Positions 56,112-64,000 of a stretch of DNA of 64,000 nucleotides are shown here, in pieces. The notes below the pieces were generated by a model that was not told where the DNA came from, searched no databases, and saw nothing but the letters and a program-made list of their open reading frames with translations. This stretch comes from Actinomyces marmotae (GTDB taxonomy: Bacteria > Actinomycetota > Actinomycetes > Actinomycetales > Actinomycetaceae). The stretch is taken from the NCBI RefSeq assembly GCF_013177295.1, contig NZ_CP053642.1:1302001-1366000 (forward strand), given 5' to 3'. How positions within the stretch are numbered: position 1 is the stretch's first letter; each line of letters begins with the position of its first letter. The translations under genes and the position numbers were made by a program.

Positions 56112-58229
56112 TCAGACCTCGGCGCAGTCGTCCGGGACGAAGCCGGCGTCGAGGATGCCCACGAGGTTGGCCACGCGCTCCTCGAGCGTGCGGCCCAGGC
56201 CCTGCGGGGTGATGGTGTTGGTCAGCGAGATGCCGTCGAGGGCGTCGTTGTAGTCGAGCTTGCCGACGGACAGCATGGAGGCGACCATGCCGTGCGTGTC
56301 CATGCCGTTCTCCGGGTTCGCGCCCGGGGAGAAGGGGGTGCCCTTCTTGTGGCCGGACGGGAAGGAGCCGGTGGCCTTGCCGTAGACGACGTTCGAGGTG
56401 ATCGTCAGAACGGACTGGGTCGGGATCGCGTCGCGGTACATGGGCTGCGCCTTGATCTTGGACATGATCGTGTGGACCACCGTGGCGGCGATGTCGTCGG
56501 CACGGTCGTCGTCGTTGCCGTAGATCGGGAAGTCACCCTCGGTGACGTAGTCGACGACGAGGCCGGTCTCATCGCGCACCGGGGTGACCTTGGCGTACTT
56601 GATGGCGCTCAGGGAGTCGGCGACGATCGACAGGCCGGCGATGCCGCAGCCCATGGTGCGCACGATGTCGGAGTCGTGCAGCGCCATCTCGATGGCCTCA
56701 TAGGCGTAGCGGTCGTGGCACATGTGGATGATGTTGAGGGCCTCGACGTAGGTGGCGACGACCCAATCGAGCATCTTCTCGTACTTGTCCCAGACCTCGT
56801 CGAAGTCCAGGGGGCCGTCGCCCTCAATGCCGGGCAGGCCAGTGACGATCTGCTTGCCGGTCATCTCGTCACGACCGCCGTTGATGGCGTACAGGAGCGC
56901 CTTGGCGGAGTTGACGCGGGCGCCGAAGAACTGCATCTGCTTGCCCACGCGCATCGGGGACACACAGCAGGCGATGGCGGCGTCGTCGCCCCAGTGCTCG
57001 CGGATCTGCTCATCGGCCTCGTACTGGATGGAGGAGGTCGTGATGGAGATGTAGGCGCAGAAGTCCTTGTAGCCCTTGGGGAGCTTCTCATCCCAGAAGA
57101 TGGTGATGTTGGGCTCCGGGGCGGGGCCGAGGTTCACCAGGGTCTGGAGGAGGCGGAAGGAGGTCTTGGTGACCATGTGGCGGTTGTCGTCGGAGAAGCC
57201 GGCGTCGGACCAGGTCGCCCAGTAGGGGTCGCCGGAGAAGATCTGGTCGTAGTCGGTGGTCCGCAGGAAGCGCGTGATGCGCAACTTCATGACGATGTTG
57301 TCGATGAGCTCCTGGGCGCGGGTCTCATCGATGACGCCGGCCTTGAGGTCGCGCTCGAAGTAGCAGTCGAGGAAGGCGGACAGGCGGCCGATGCTCATGG
57401 CGGCGCCGTCCTGGGACTTCACCGAGGCGAGGTAGGCGAAGTACGTCCACTGCACCGCCTCGTGGGCGTTGGTGGCCGGGCCGGAGATGTCGAAGCCGTA
57501 GTCGGCCGCCATCTTCTTGAGCTTCTTGAGGGCCTTGATCTGCTCGGAGTGCTCCTCGCGGTAGCGGGCCCAGTGCTCGGAGAAGGGCTGGTCGGCGACC
57601 TTGTCCTTGGCGATCTCCTTGAGCTCGATGAGGCGGTCGACGCCGTAGAGGGCCACGCGGCGGTAGTCGCCGATGATGCGGCCGCGGCCGTAGGCGTCGG
57701 GCAGGCCGGTGATGATGTGGCTGGAGCGCGCGGCGCGGATGCGCGGGGTGTAGACGTCGAAGACCGCGTCGTTGTGGGTCTTGCGGTAGCGGGTGAAGAT
57801 CTTGGCGACCTCCGGGTCGACCTCCTTGCCGGCCTCCTTGATGGCCTGGGCCACCATCCTCCAGCCGCCGTTGGGCATCATGGCGCGCTTGAGCGGGGAG
57901 TCGGTCTGGAGGCCGACGATGACGTCGTCATCCTCGGAGATGAAGCCGGGGACGAAGGCGTCGATGTCCGAGGGGGTGTGGGTGTCGACGTCGAGGATGC
58001 GGACCTTGCGCTCCTCCTTGAGGTACTTCTCCTCCAGGGTGTTCCACAGACGAAGGGTCTTGTCTGTGGCGCCGGCGAGGAATGAGGAGTCACCGTCGTA
58101 GGGGGTGTAGTTGCGCTGGATGAAGTCGCGGACGTCGATGTCCTCGGTCCACGGGCCGGTGGCGAAGCCCTCCCACGCGTCGGTCCGGGTCCCATCCGCG
58201 GTGGTGGATGAAGTGACCTCAGTTGTCAT
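56112..58229 (-). CDS. pflB: Pyruvate formate-lyase catalytic subunit, lacking the glycyl-radical tail
   Basis: This 705-residue protein is the body of pyruvate formate-lyase, which splits pyruvate with CoA into acetyl-CoA and formate in fermentation. The two catalytic cysteines are C421 and C422 in AIACCVSPM. Other marks are [22 protein letters not shown] and [12 protein letters not shown]. It ends [19 protein letters not shown], just where the normal enzyme continues to the radical domain, and has no RVSGYA motif. The next gene supplies that domain. AGGAGGA is a few bases before the ATG at 58229; the open frame above it is not homologous. Confidence 0.95.
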   Translation of the reverse strand: MTTEVTSSTTADGTRTDAWEGFATGPWTEDIDVRDFIQRNYTPYDGDSSFLAGATDKTLRLWNTLEEKYLKEERKVRILDVDTHTPSDIDAFVPGFISEDDDVIVGLQTDSPLKRAMMPNGGWRMVAQAIKEAGKEVDPEVAKIFTRYRKTHNDAVFDVYTPRIRAARSSHIITGLPDAYGRGRIIGDYRRVALYGVDRLIELKEIAKDKVADQPFSEHWARYREEHSEQIKALKKLKKMAADYGFDISGPATNAHEAVQWTYFAYLASVKSQDGAAMSIGRLSAFLDCYFERDLKAGVIDETRAQELIDNIVMKLRITRFLRTTDYDQIFSGDPYWATWSDAGFSDDNRHMVTKTSFRLLQTLVNLGPAPEPNITIFWDEKLPKGYKDFCAYISITTSSIQYEADEQIREHWGDDAAIACCVSPMRVGKQMQFFGARVNSAKALLYAINGGRDEMTGKQIVTGLPGIEGDGPLDFDEVWDKYEKMLDWVVATYVEALNIIHMCHDRYAYEAIEMALHDSDIVRTMGCGIAGLSIVADSLSAIKYAKVTPVRDETGLVVDYVTEGDFPIYGNDDDRADDIAATVVHTIMSKIKAQPMYRDAIPTQSVLTITSNVVYGKATGSFPSGHKKGTPFSPGANPENGMDTHGMVASMLSVGKLDYNDALDGISLTNTITPQGLGRTLEERVANLVGILDAGFVPDDCAEV

Positions 58230-58578
58230 CCGTGTCCTCCTGTATGTGGGCGGCGATCCCGCCCGGCTATGTCGTCGCCCTCGTGAGGCGTGGCGGTACA
58301 TCATTGCGCCGTCGCCCCAAGCGTAGGCCCTTCGGCCCCGGTGCAACCAAGACGATGGGGGCCTTATCGGTGCGATGACTCACACAGCGTTCTAGACCAC
58401 CTCCGTTTAGGCCCTTAGTCCCATGCCGGCTTGGGGCCGGTCCACGCCGTCAGACATCGGATCGCCAGCGGTACTCACCCGCCCCCACAGGCACGCATAG
58501 CGAAGGCGCACGAGCGCGATAGGACGCCCGTCCCATGGGCTGAGGCCTCCTGAGCAGGGCGGCCGCCGGCCCTGCCCC
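58230..58578. other. Upstream region of the pfl operon
   Basis: About 350 bases hold no gene. On the minus strand TGTGAgtcatcGCACC (around 58372-58388) is a weak CRP/FNR-like half-palindrome. I see no good promoter hexamers and no clear Rex site. The dxs terminator borders it on the right. Confidence 0.3.
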
Positions 58579-58621
58579 GCCCCCTTGCGGAGCGCCGGCG
58601 GCACGGCGCCCGTGAGGGGGC
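58579..58621 (-). terminator. Nested hairpin terminator after dxs
   Basis: GCCCCCT (58579-58585) pairs with AGGGGGC (58615-58621), and inside it GCGCCG (58592-58597) pairs with CGGCGC (58604-58609). It begins 11 bases past the dxs stop. Confidence 0.7.
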
Positions 58622-58631
58622 GGCCCACCGG

Positions 58632-60686
58632 TCAGCGCCGCGCGCGAACCGCCGCGGCGATGCCCTCGGCGGTCATGGAGAACTCCTCCAGGAGGGTGGC
58701 CCGGTCGCAGGTCCGCACGAACCGCCTCGGCACCCCGATCCGCGTGGTCGGGGGCGGCGCCGGGACCGCGCCCCGGGAGTCACCCTCGCTACTGGCGGCC
58801 AGGGCGTCGAGGGCGTCATCCATCGCATCGCGCAACTGCGAGCCGATGCCGCCGTCGACCAGCCCGTCCTCGACCACCACGACACGACCGGCCGTCAGAG
58901 CCAACTCGGTCAGGGCGCTCGGGACGGGGATCACCCACCGAGGGGAGGCGACGATGACGTCACGGCCCTCCGCGGCCAGAGCGCGGCCGGCGGCCAGGGC
59001 GGCCGGCGCCATGGCGCCCACGCCGACGATAAGGGCCGGGGCGTCGGGCGCCCGGCCCGCTCCCTCACCGCTGACTCGCCCGCCGTCGTCGCCCGCCCGG
59101 TGCTCCAGCAGCAGATCGACCTGGCCGAAGGCGTCCTCATCGCCCTCGAGTGTCCGCGCCGCGGGCAGCGGGGCGGGCAGCGCCCCCTTGGGGTACCTCA
59201 CGACCGTCGGGCCGTCGTCGACGCCCACCGCCTCGCGCACGCAGGAGCGCAGGGAGGCCTCGTCGCGGGGCGCGGCCAGGCGCAGCCCGGGCACGTGGCC
59301 CAGCAGCGCCATGTCCCACATGCCGTTGTGGCTCGCGCCGTCGTTGCCCGTCAGGCCTGCCCGGTCGAGCATGATCGTCACCCCCGCCCGGTGCAGGCCG
59401 ACGTCCATGAGCACCTGGTCGAAGGCCCGGTTGAGGAAGGTCGCGTACAGCGCCACCACGGGGTGCAGCCCGGCAAAGGCCATGCCGGCGCTGGCGGTCA
59501 GGGCGTGCTGCTCGGCGATGCCTACGTCCACGACCCGGTCGGGCATGGCATCGGCCAGCGGCTGAAGCCCGACCGGCTGCTGCATGGCCGCGGTGATCCC
59601 CACGATCCGCTCGTCGCGGCGGGCCAGCGCCAGGATCTCCTCGGCGAAGACGGCTGTCCAGCCGAAGGCGGAGGGCACGACGGGCAGGCCGGTCTCGGAG
59701 TGGATGCGCCCCACGGCGTGGAAGCGATCGGCCACGTCCTCCTCAGCGGGGGTGTAGCCGCGGCCCTTCTCGGTGATGACGTGGACGATGACGGGCTCGG
59801 AGTACTCCCTGGCCCGTGTCAGCGCGAACTCCAGGGCGGTGATGTCATGGCCGTCCACCGGGCCGGTGTACTTGATCCCCAGGTCCTCGAAGAACGCCGA
59901 GGGGACGAGGACGTCCTTGATGCCGGCCTTAAGGCCGTGGAGGGCGTCGAAGGCGGCGCGGCCCGGGGCCCCCTGCGCCAGCAGGCCGCGCTTGATCCCG
60001 GACAGCATGCGCTCGTAGCCGGGGTTGGTGCGCAGGGCGTCGAGGTGGTGGGCGAGCCCGCCGATGGTCGGGGCGTAGGAGCGGCCGTTGTCGTTGACAA
60101 CGATAACGAGGCGCTTGTCCCCCGAGTCCGCGATGTTGTCGAGGGCCTCCCAGGCCATCCCGCCCGTCATCGCCCCGTCGCCGATGATGGCGACGACGTG
60201 CCGGTCCTCGTTCCCCCGGAGCCCGTTGGCCCGGGCGATGCCGTCCGCCCACGACAACGCGGTGGAGGCGTGGGAGTTCTCCACGACGTCATGGGCGGAC
60301 TCCCCACGGTCCGGGTAGCCCGACAGCCCCCCGCGCGATCGCAGCGCCGAGAAGTCCTGGCGCCCCGTGAGCAGCTTGTGCACATAGGCCTGGTGCCCGG
60401 TGTCGAAGACGAGGGAGTCGGCCGGAGAGCGGAAGGTTCGGTGCAGGGCGATCGTCAACTCGACGACGCCGAGGTTGGGGCCGAGGTGCCCGCCCGTCCG
60501 GGAGACGCTAGCGACCAGGTAGGCGCGGATCTGGGCGGCCAGCTGGACGAGCTGGTCGGAGGTCAGCCTGCGCAGGTCCTCGGGCCCGCGGATCGAGGCG
60601 AGCAGCGGGGCCGGCACGGGGTGCTCGCCGGTGCCCGCCCGGCGCGCCTGATCGCGCTGGGACGACGGGGATGTCGGAGGTGTCAT
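58632..60686 (-). CDS. dxs: 1-deoxy-D-xylulose-5-phosphate synthase
   Basis: This 684-residue thiamine-diphosphate enzyme condenses pyruvate and glyceraldehyde 3-phosphate, the first step of the MEP isoprenoid route. GGHLGPNLGVVELTIALH, the ThDP/Mg motif GDGAMTGGMAWEALDN and GIAEQHALTASAGMA are clear, and the C-terminal transketolase domain is complete. GGAGG lies nine bases before the ATG at 60686 and only three before a GTG at 60692, so the ATG is preferred. An Ala/Gly-rich insertion near residue 520 makes it a little long. Confidence 0.95.
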   Translation of the reverse strand: MTPPTSPSSQRDQARRAGTGEHPVPAPLLASIRGPEDLRRLTSDQLVQLAAQIRAYLVASVSRTGGHLGPNLGVVELTIALHRTFRSPADSLVFDTGHQAYVHKLLTGRQDFSALRSRGGLSGYPDRGESAHDVVENSHASTALSWADGIARANGLRGNEDRHVVAIIGDGAMTGGMAWEALDNIADSGDKRLVIVVNDNGRSYAPTIGGLAHHLDALRTNPGYERMLSGIKRGLLAQGAPGRAAFDALHGLKAGIKDVLVPSAFFEDLGIKYTGPVDGHDITALEFALTRAREYSEPVIVHVITEKGRGYTPAEEDVADRFHAVGRIHSETGLPVVPSAFGWTAVFAEEILALARRDERIVGITAAMQQPVGLQPLADAMPDRVVDVGIAEQHALTASAGMAFAGLHPVVALYATFLNRAFDQVLMDVGLHRAGVTIMLDRAGLTGNDGASHNGMWDMALLGHVPGLRLAAPRDEASLRSCVREAVGVDDGPTVVRYPKGALPAPLPAARTLEGDEDAFGQVDLLLEHRAGDDGGRVSGEGAGRAPDAPALIVGVGAMAPAALAAGRALAAEGRDVIVASPRWVIPVPSALTELALTAGRVVVVEDGLVDGGIGSQLRDAMDDALDALAASSEGDSRGAVPAPPPTTRIGVPRRFVRTCDRATLLEEFSMTAEGIAAAVRARR

Positions 60687-60949
60687 CGCCACGGACCTCC
60701 AGGAATCTCGACGGCGGATGGGTGATAACGGTCAGCATGGCCGCTGGTGGACGTGCCCCGCGGCGGTGCGGCAAGCATAGGCGCCGTCGACGCGGCTGCG
60801 CGTCATCGCGCGCGGTGCTGACGAGCACGTAGTCTTGGCCCGGGACCGGGGCGGGCCCCAGCGCCCGTCCCCGCGGCGTTCCCATGCCGCGCCCGGAGCG
60901 CGTCGGCGCGCGCCCGCGCGCCGACCATCGCCGTCCTCGAGGAGGAAGC

Positions 60950-62962
60950 ATGACCACGATCGCGCCCTACGGCAGTTGGCCCTCGCCCATCTCGCCCGGA
61001 ACGATCACCAGCCGAACGATCGACCTCTCGCAGGTGCGTGTCGACGGCCCCGACACCTACTGGGTGGAGCGGCGCGCCACCGACTCCGGCCGCCAGGTGC
61101 TCCTGCGCCGCGACGGCGCGGGCCGCATCGGGGAGGTCCTTCCCCTGACTCCCGGCGACGAGCTGGTCGACGCCCGCACCCGGGTCCACGAGTACGGGGG
61201 GCGCGCCTACGCCGTCGACTCGGGGATCATCGTGGTCTCCCACGCCGGGGACGGGCGCCTCTACCGCTTCGACGTCGCGCACAGGATGCGCGGCCTGGTG
61301 CCCCTGACGATCTACGGCGACGTGCGCCACGGGGACCTGGAGATCGACACCGAGCGCGGACTCGTCTACGCCGTGCGCGAGGACCACCGCGGCGAGGGCG
61401 AGGCCGTGAACACACTGGTCGCCATCCCCCTGGACGGCTCGGCCGCGCGCGACGACGCCCCGGTGCGCACGATCGTGTCGGGCACCGACTTCATCTCCTC
61501 CCCCACGCTCTCCCCCGACGGGCGCCACCTCGCCTGGCTGGCCTGGGACCACCCGTGGATGCCCTGGGACAACGCCGCCCTGCACGTGGGCGACCTGCTG
61601 CCCGACGGGACCCTGGGAGAGCAGGCGCTGGTCAGCGGCGGCGACGGGCACGGCGCTGCCGAGCCGCGCTGGACCGAGGAGTGCGAGCTCATCCATGTCT
61701 CGGACGCCTCGGGCTTCTGGAACCTCTACCGCACGGAGGGCTTCCCCCGGCGCGGCACCGCCGAGACCGGCTGGAGCGGGCGGCTGCGGACCCGGCCGCT
61801 GCACCCCACGGACGCCACCTTCACCCATCCGGCCTGGCAGCTCGGGCCCCACTCCTTCGACGTCCTCGACGGCGAGCACCTCATCGCCTCGTGGACGAGG
61901 GACTCGGTGTGGCATCTGGGCACCATCAAGCTGGCCAATGGCGAGCTCGAGGAGTGGGCGACGGGCTGGCAGCCCCTGGGCAACGTGGCCGCCGCCGAGG
62001 GGCGGGTCGTCATGCTGGCAGGCAATGAGCGCGAGTTGCCGGGGATCGTCGAGATCTCCGGCGGCGAGGTGACCGTGCTGCGGGGCTCAGGCGATTTCGG
62101 GCCCGCCGATCGCGGCGTGTCCCTCCCGGAGACGCTCTCCTGGCAGTCCTCCGACGGCGTCACCGCGCACGGCTTCTTCTACCCCCCGGCCTCGGTGGAG
62201 CACGCCGGTCCCGAGGGCGAACTCCCCCCGCTCATCGTCCAGGTGCACGGCGGCCCGTCCGCCATGTCCCGCTCGGTTTACGACCTGAAGGTGCAGTACT
62301 GGACCTCCCGGGGCTTCGCCTACCTGGAGGTCAACTACCGCGGGTCGACCGGCTACGGGCGCTCCTTCCGCCGGAGCCTCAACGGCGCCTGGGGCGTGGG
62401 CGAGGTGGAGGACGTCATCGCCGGCGCCCGCCACCTCATCGAGGCGGGCCGGGTCGATGGCTCCAGGGTCGCGGTGCGCGGCTCGTCGGCCGGCGGGTTC
62501 ACCGTGCTCTCGGCGATCACGCGCTCCGACGTCTTCTCCGCGGCGACCTCGCTGTACGGCGTCGCCGACTTGCGGATGCTCATCCAGGAGACCCATAAGT
62601 TCGAGTCGCACTACGTCCAGGAGCTCATTGGTGCGGACTCCGTCGATGACCCCCTGCTGGCCGAGCGCTCCCCCATCAACCACGTGGAGGCGATCCACGC
62701 CCCCCTCCTGCTGCTCCAGGGCTCCAACGACCCCATCGTCCCGGCCGATCAGGCCACCTCGATGTTCGAGGCGGCGCGCGCCAAGGGCCTGCCGGTCGCC
62801 CTCGAGGTCTTCCAGGGCGAGGGCCACGGCTTCCAGCTCGGCGCGAACATCCGCAAGGCCCTGACCGACGAGCTGTCCTTCTACAGCCAGGTGTGGGGCA
62901 TCGCCCGGGACGACGAGGCCACGCCCATCGTGGTGGAGAACCTCGCGCCCCGCGGGGAGTGA
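60950..62962 (+). CDS. S9-family serine peptidase (prolyl oligopeptidase type)
   Basis: This 670-residue protein has a beta-propeller-like N-terminal part (about 1-400) and a C-terminal alpha/beta hydrolase domain. The catalytic Ser is in RGSSAGGFT, the Asp in QGSNDPIVP and the His in GEGHGFQ. LIVQVHGGPSAMSRSVYD and YLEVNYRGSTGYGR are typical of acylaminoacyl/dipeptidyl peptidases. No signal peptide is visible, so it is probably cytoplasmic. GGAGGAAGC precedes the ATG. Its stop overlaps the ClC gene as GTGA. Confidence 0.92.
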   Translation: MTTIAPYGSWPSPISPGTITSRTIDLSQVRVDGPDTYWVERRATDSGRQVLLRRDGAGRIGEVLPLTPGDELVDARTRVHEYGGRAYAVDSGIIVVSHAGDGRLYRFDVAHRMRGLVPLTIYGDVRHGDLEIDTERGLVYAVREDHRGEGEAVNTLVAIPLDGSAARDDAPVRTIVSGTDFISSPTLSPDGRHLAWLAWDHPWMPWDNAALHVGDLLPDGTLGEQALVSGGDGHGAAEPRWTEECELIHVSDASGFWNLYRTEGFPRRGTAETGWSGRLRTRPLHPTDATFTHPAWQLGPHSFDVLDGEHLIASWTRDSVWHLGTIKLANGELEEWATGWQPLGNVAAAEGRVVMLAGNERELPGIVEISGGEVTVLRGSGDFGPADRGVSLPETLSWQSSDGVTAHGFFYPPASVEHAGPEGELPPLIVQVHGGPSAMSRSVYDLKVQYWTSRGFAYLEVNYRGSTGYGRSFRRSLNGAWGVGEVEDVIAGARHLIEAGRVDGSRVAVRGSSAGGFTVLSAITRSDVFSAATSLYGVADLRMLIQETHKFESHYVQELIGADSVDDPLLAERSPINHVEAIHAPLLLLQGSNDPIVPADQATSMFEAARAKGLPVALEVFQGEGHGFQLGANIRKALTDELSFYSQVWGIARDDEATPIVVENLAPRGE

Positions 62963-64000
62963 CGCCGCCCTTACCCGGGCGCGCCGGAACCGCCGCGCGC
63001 GCCCGGAGGGCGGCCCTGCGCCTCGTGCGCTACCACCGCTCAGGGCTCTTCGCCCTGGCGGTCATCGTCGGGCTCGTCTCAGGCGGCGGGGCGGTCCTGT
63101 TCCGCATCGGCATCGACTCCTGGACCCTGCTGCTCACGGGGGCGGAGGACTACACCGAGGCCCTGGGCCCCTCCCAGGGGATCCTCTCCTTCGCCGGACG
63201 GTGGTTCGTCCTCCTCGCGCCAGTCATCTCCGGAGCGCTCGTGGGCCCGCTCATGACGGCCCTCGGGCGCACGACGACGGGCCACGGCGTGGGCGGCGTC
63301 ATCTGGTCGGCGCGGCGGGGCGACGGCACCGTGGCCCCCGTGCCGGCCCTCGCCTCGACGGGAGCGGCCATCCTGACGATCGGGGGCGGCGGGGCGGTGG
63401 GCCCTGAGGGGCCGATCGCCGAGCTCGGCGCCTCAGCCGGCAGCGTCGTCGGACGCGCGCTCGGCCTGCCGATCAGGTCGGCGCGGATGCTCACGGCGGC
63501 GGGGACGGCGGCGGGAATCGCCTCGGCGTTCAACGCGCCCCTGGCCGGCGCCTTCTTCGCCATGGAGGTGATCCTCGTGGACTTCACGGTGGACGCCTTC
63601 GCCTTCGTGGTGCTGGCCTCGGTGTCCTCCTCCGTCCTGTCCCACCACCTCCTGGGGACCACTCTGTCCCTGTCCCTGCCCTCGCTGTCCCTCGACGGCG
63701 ATGCCCAGCTCGGCTGGGTCGCGCTCCTGGGCGTGCTGGGCGGCCTGGTGGGGATCGCCTTCTCCCGCTGCCGCTTCCTCGCCGCCGACTGGTGCCGCGA
63801 CCTCCTTGACGCGACCCGCCTGCCCCAGTGGGCGCGCCCGGCCATCGGCGGCCTCGCCCTCGGGGCGCTGCTCCTGGCCGTGCCCGAGATGTACGGGGAG
63901 TCCTCCGCCGTCCTGGGCCGCGCCCTGGCCAACGAGTACACCACGACGGCGCTCCTCGCCCTCACCGCGGCGAAGATCGCCGCCACCTCGATCACGATGG
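62959..64000 (+). CDS. ClC-family chloride channel/transporter, 3' end cut by window
   Basis: The first 347 codons of a ClC protein are visible. They show many hydrophobic helices and the ion-pathway motifs: GGGGAVGPEGPIAELGA, with the gating Glu in GPEGP, and GTAAGIASAFNAPLAGAFFAMEV. ClC proteins move chloride, some in exchange for protons or, in other subgroups, fluoride. The GTG start overlaps the peptidase stop as GTGA, so the two are coupled. The rest of the gene lies beyond the window. Confidence 0.9.
   Translation, partial: MTPPLPGRAGTAARARRAALRLVRYHRSGLFALAVIVGLVSGGGAVLFRIGIDSWTLLLTGAEDYTEALGPSQGILSFAGRWFVLLAPVISGALVGPLMTALGRTTTGHGVGGVIWSARRGDGTVAPVPALASTGAAILTIGGGGAVGPEGPIAELGASAGSVVGRALGLPIRSARMLTAAGTAAGIASAFNAPLAGAFFAMEVILVDFTVDAFAFVVLASVSSSVLSHHLLGTTLSLSLPSLSLDGDAQLGWVALLGVLGGLVGIAFSRCRFLAADWCRDLLDATRLPQWARPAIGGLALGALLLAVPEMYGESSAVLGRALANEYTTTALLALTAAKIAATSITM

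Noticed and set aside
58372..58388. CRP/FNR site controlling pfl
   Set aside because: Only one half matches the consensus well, so it is kept as a weak note and not claimed.

Overview
This 64 kb window is chromosomal DNA of a very GC-rich Gram-positive bacterium. Composition, GTG starts, the gene order and the mix of fermentative (pyruvate formate-lyase) and actinobacterial (PIM lipid, DUF3000, DUF349) genes suggest a member of the Actinomycetaceae, most likely Actinomyces or a close relative. From memory, the order rarA, aspS, hisS, metallo-hydrolase, relA, apt, secF-secD-yajC, ruvB-ruvA-ruvC, yebC, pimA, acyltransferase, pgsA, HIT, thrS resembles the corresponding mycobacterial chromosome, so most of the window is conserved core genome. 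No insertion sequence, prophage, integrase or CRISPR array was seen.

Region by region. 1-5 kb: 5' part of rarA, a degenerate MMPL exporter, a YciO-type protein, and a small ArsR-regulated metal-binding gene pair. 5-10 kb: aspS, then two overlapping genes for Pro/Ser-rich membrane-anchored surface proteins. 10.5-13 kb: deaD. 13.2-19 kb: an operon of a metallo-beta-lactamase-fold hydrolase, hisS and two dynamin-like GTPases. 19-20.3 kb: a RES/Xre-type toxin-antitoxin pair. 20.7-25.5 kb: a DUF349 protein, an AbiEi-like orphan and relA. 25.6-42.7 kb: a long leftward series that runs thrS, HIT, pgsA, acyltransferase, pimA, a LemA-like protein, PrsW, Nudix, yebC, ruvC, ruvA, ruvB, yajC, secD, secF, apt. 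42.8-44.4 kb: a D-aspartate-ligase-like ATP-grasp enzyme beside a FemAB transferase, then two tRNAs. 44.6-51.6 kb: glgX, treY and treZ, which convert glycogen to trehalose. 51.6-52.8 kb: the only sizeable gene-poor stretch, with a decayed gene and a 19-bp-period inverted repeat array. 52.8-54.7 kb: DUF3000 and RNase D. 54.9-58.2 kb: a pyruvate formate-lyase operon in which the enzyme is split in two. 58.6-64 kb: dxs, an S9 peptidase and a ClC channel cut by the window end.

The most notable items are: (1) the split pyruvate formate-lyase, whose catalytic subunit ends before the glycyl-radical domain, with that domain encoded by the next gene; (2) a 107-residue protein joining a His-rich segment to two perfect 27-residue Cys-rich repeats, translationally coupled to an ArsR repressor; (3) the 250-bp iteron-like inverted array at about 52.3-52.6 kb; (4) a ruvC reading frame with no standard start codon upstream of its catalytic motif; (5) the ATP-grasp/FemAB pair likely to build the peptidoglycan cross-bridge; (6) an SOS box in front of ruvA; and (7) a recurring leaderless promoter layout (TANNNT followed by 6-7 nt and the start codon).
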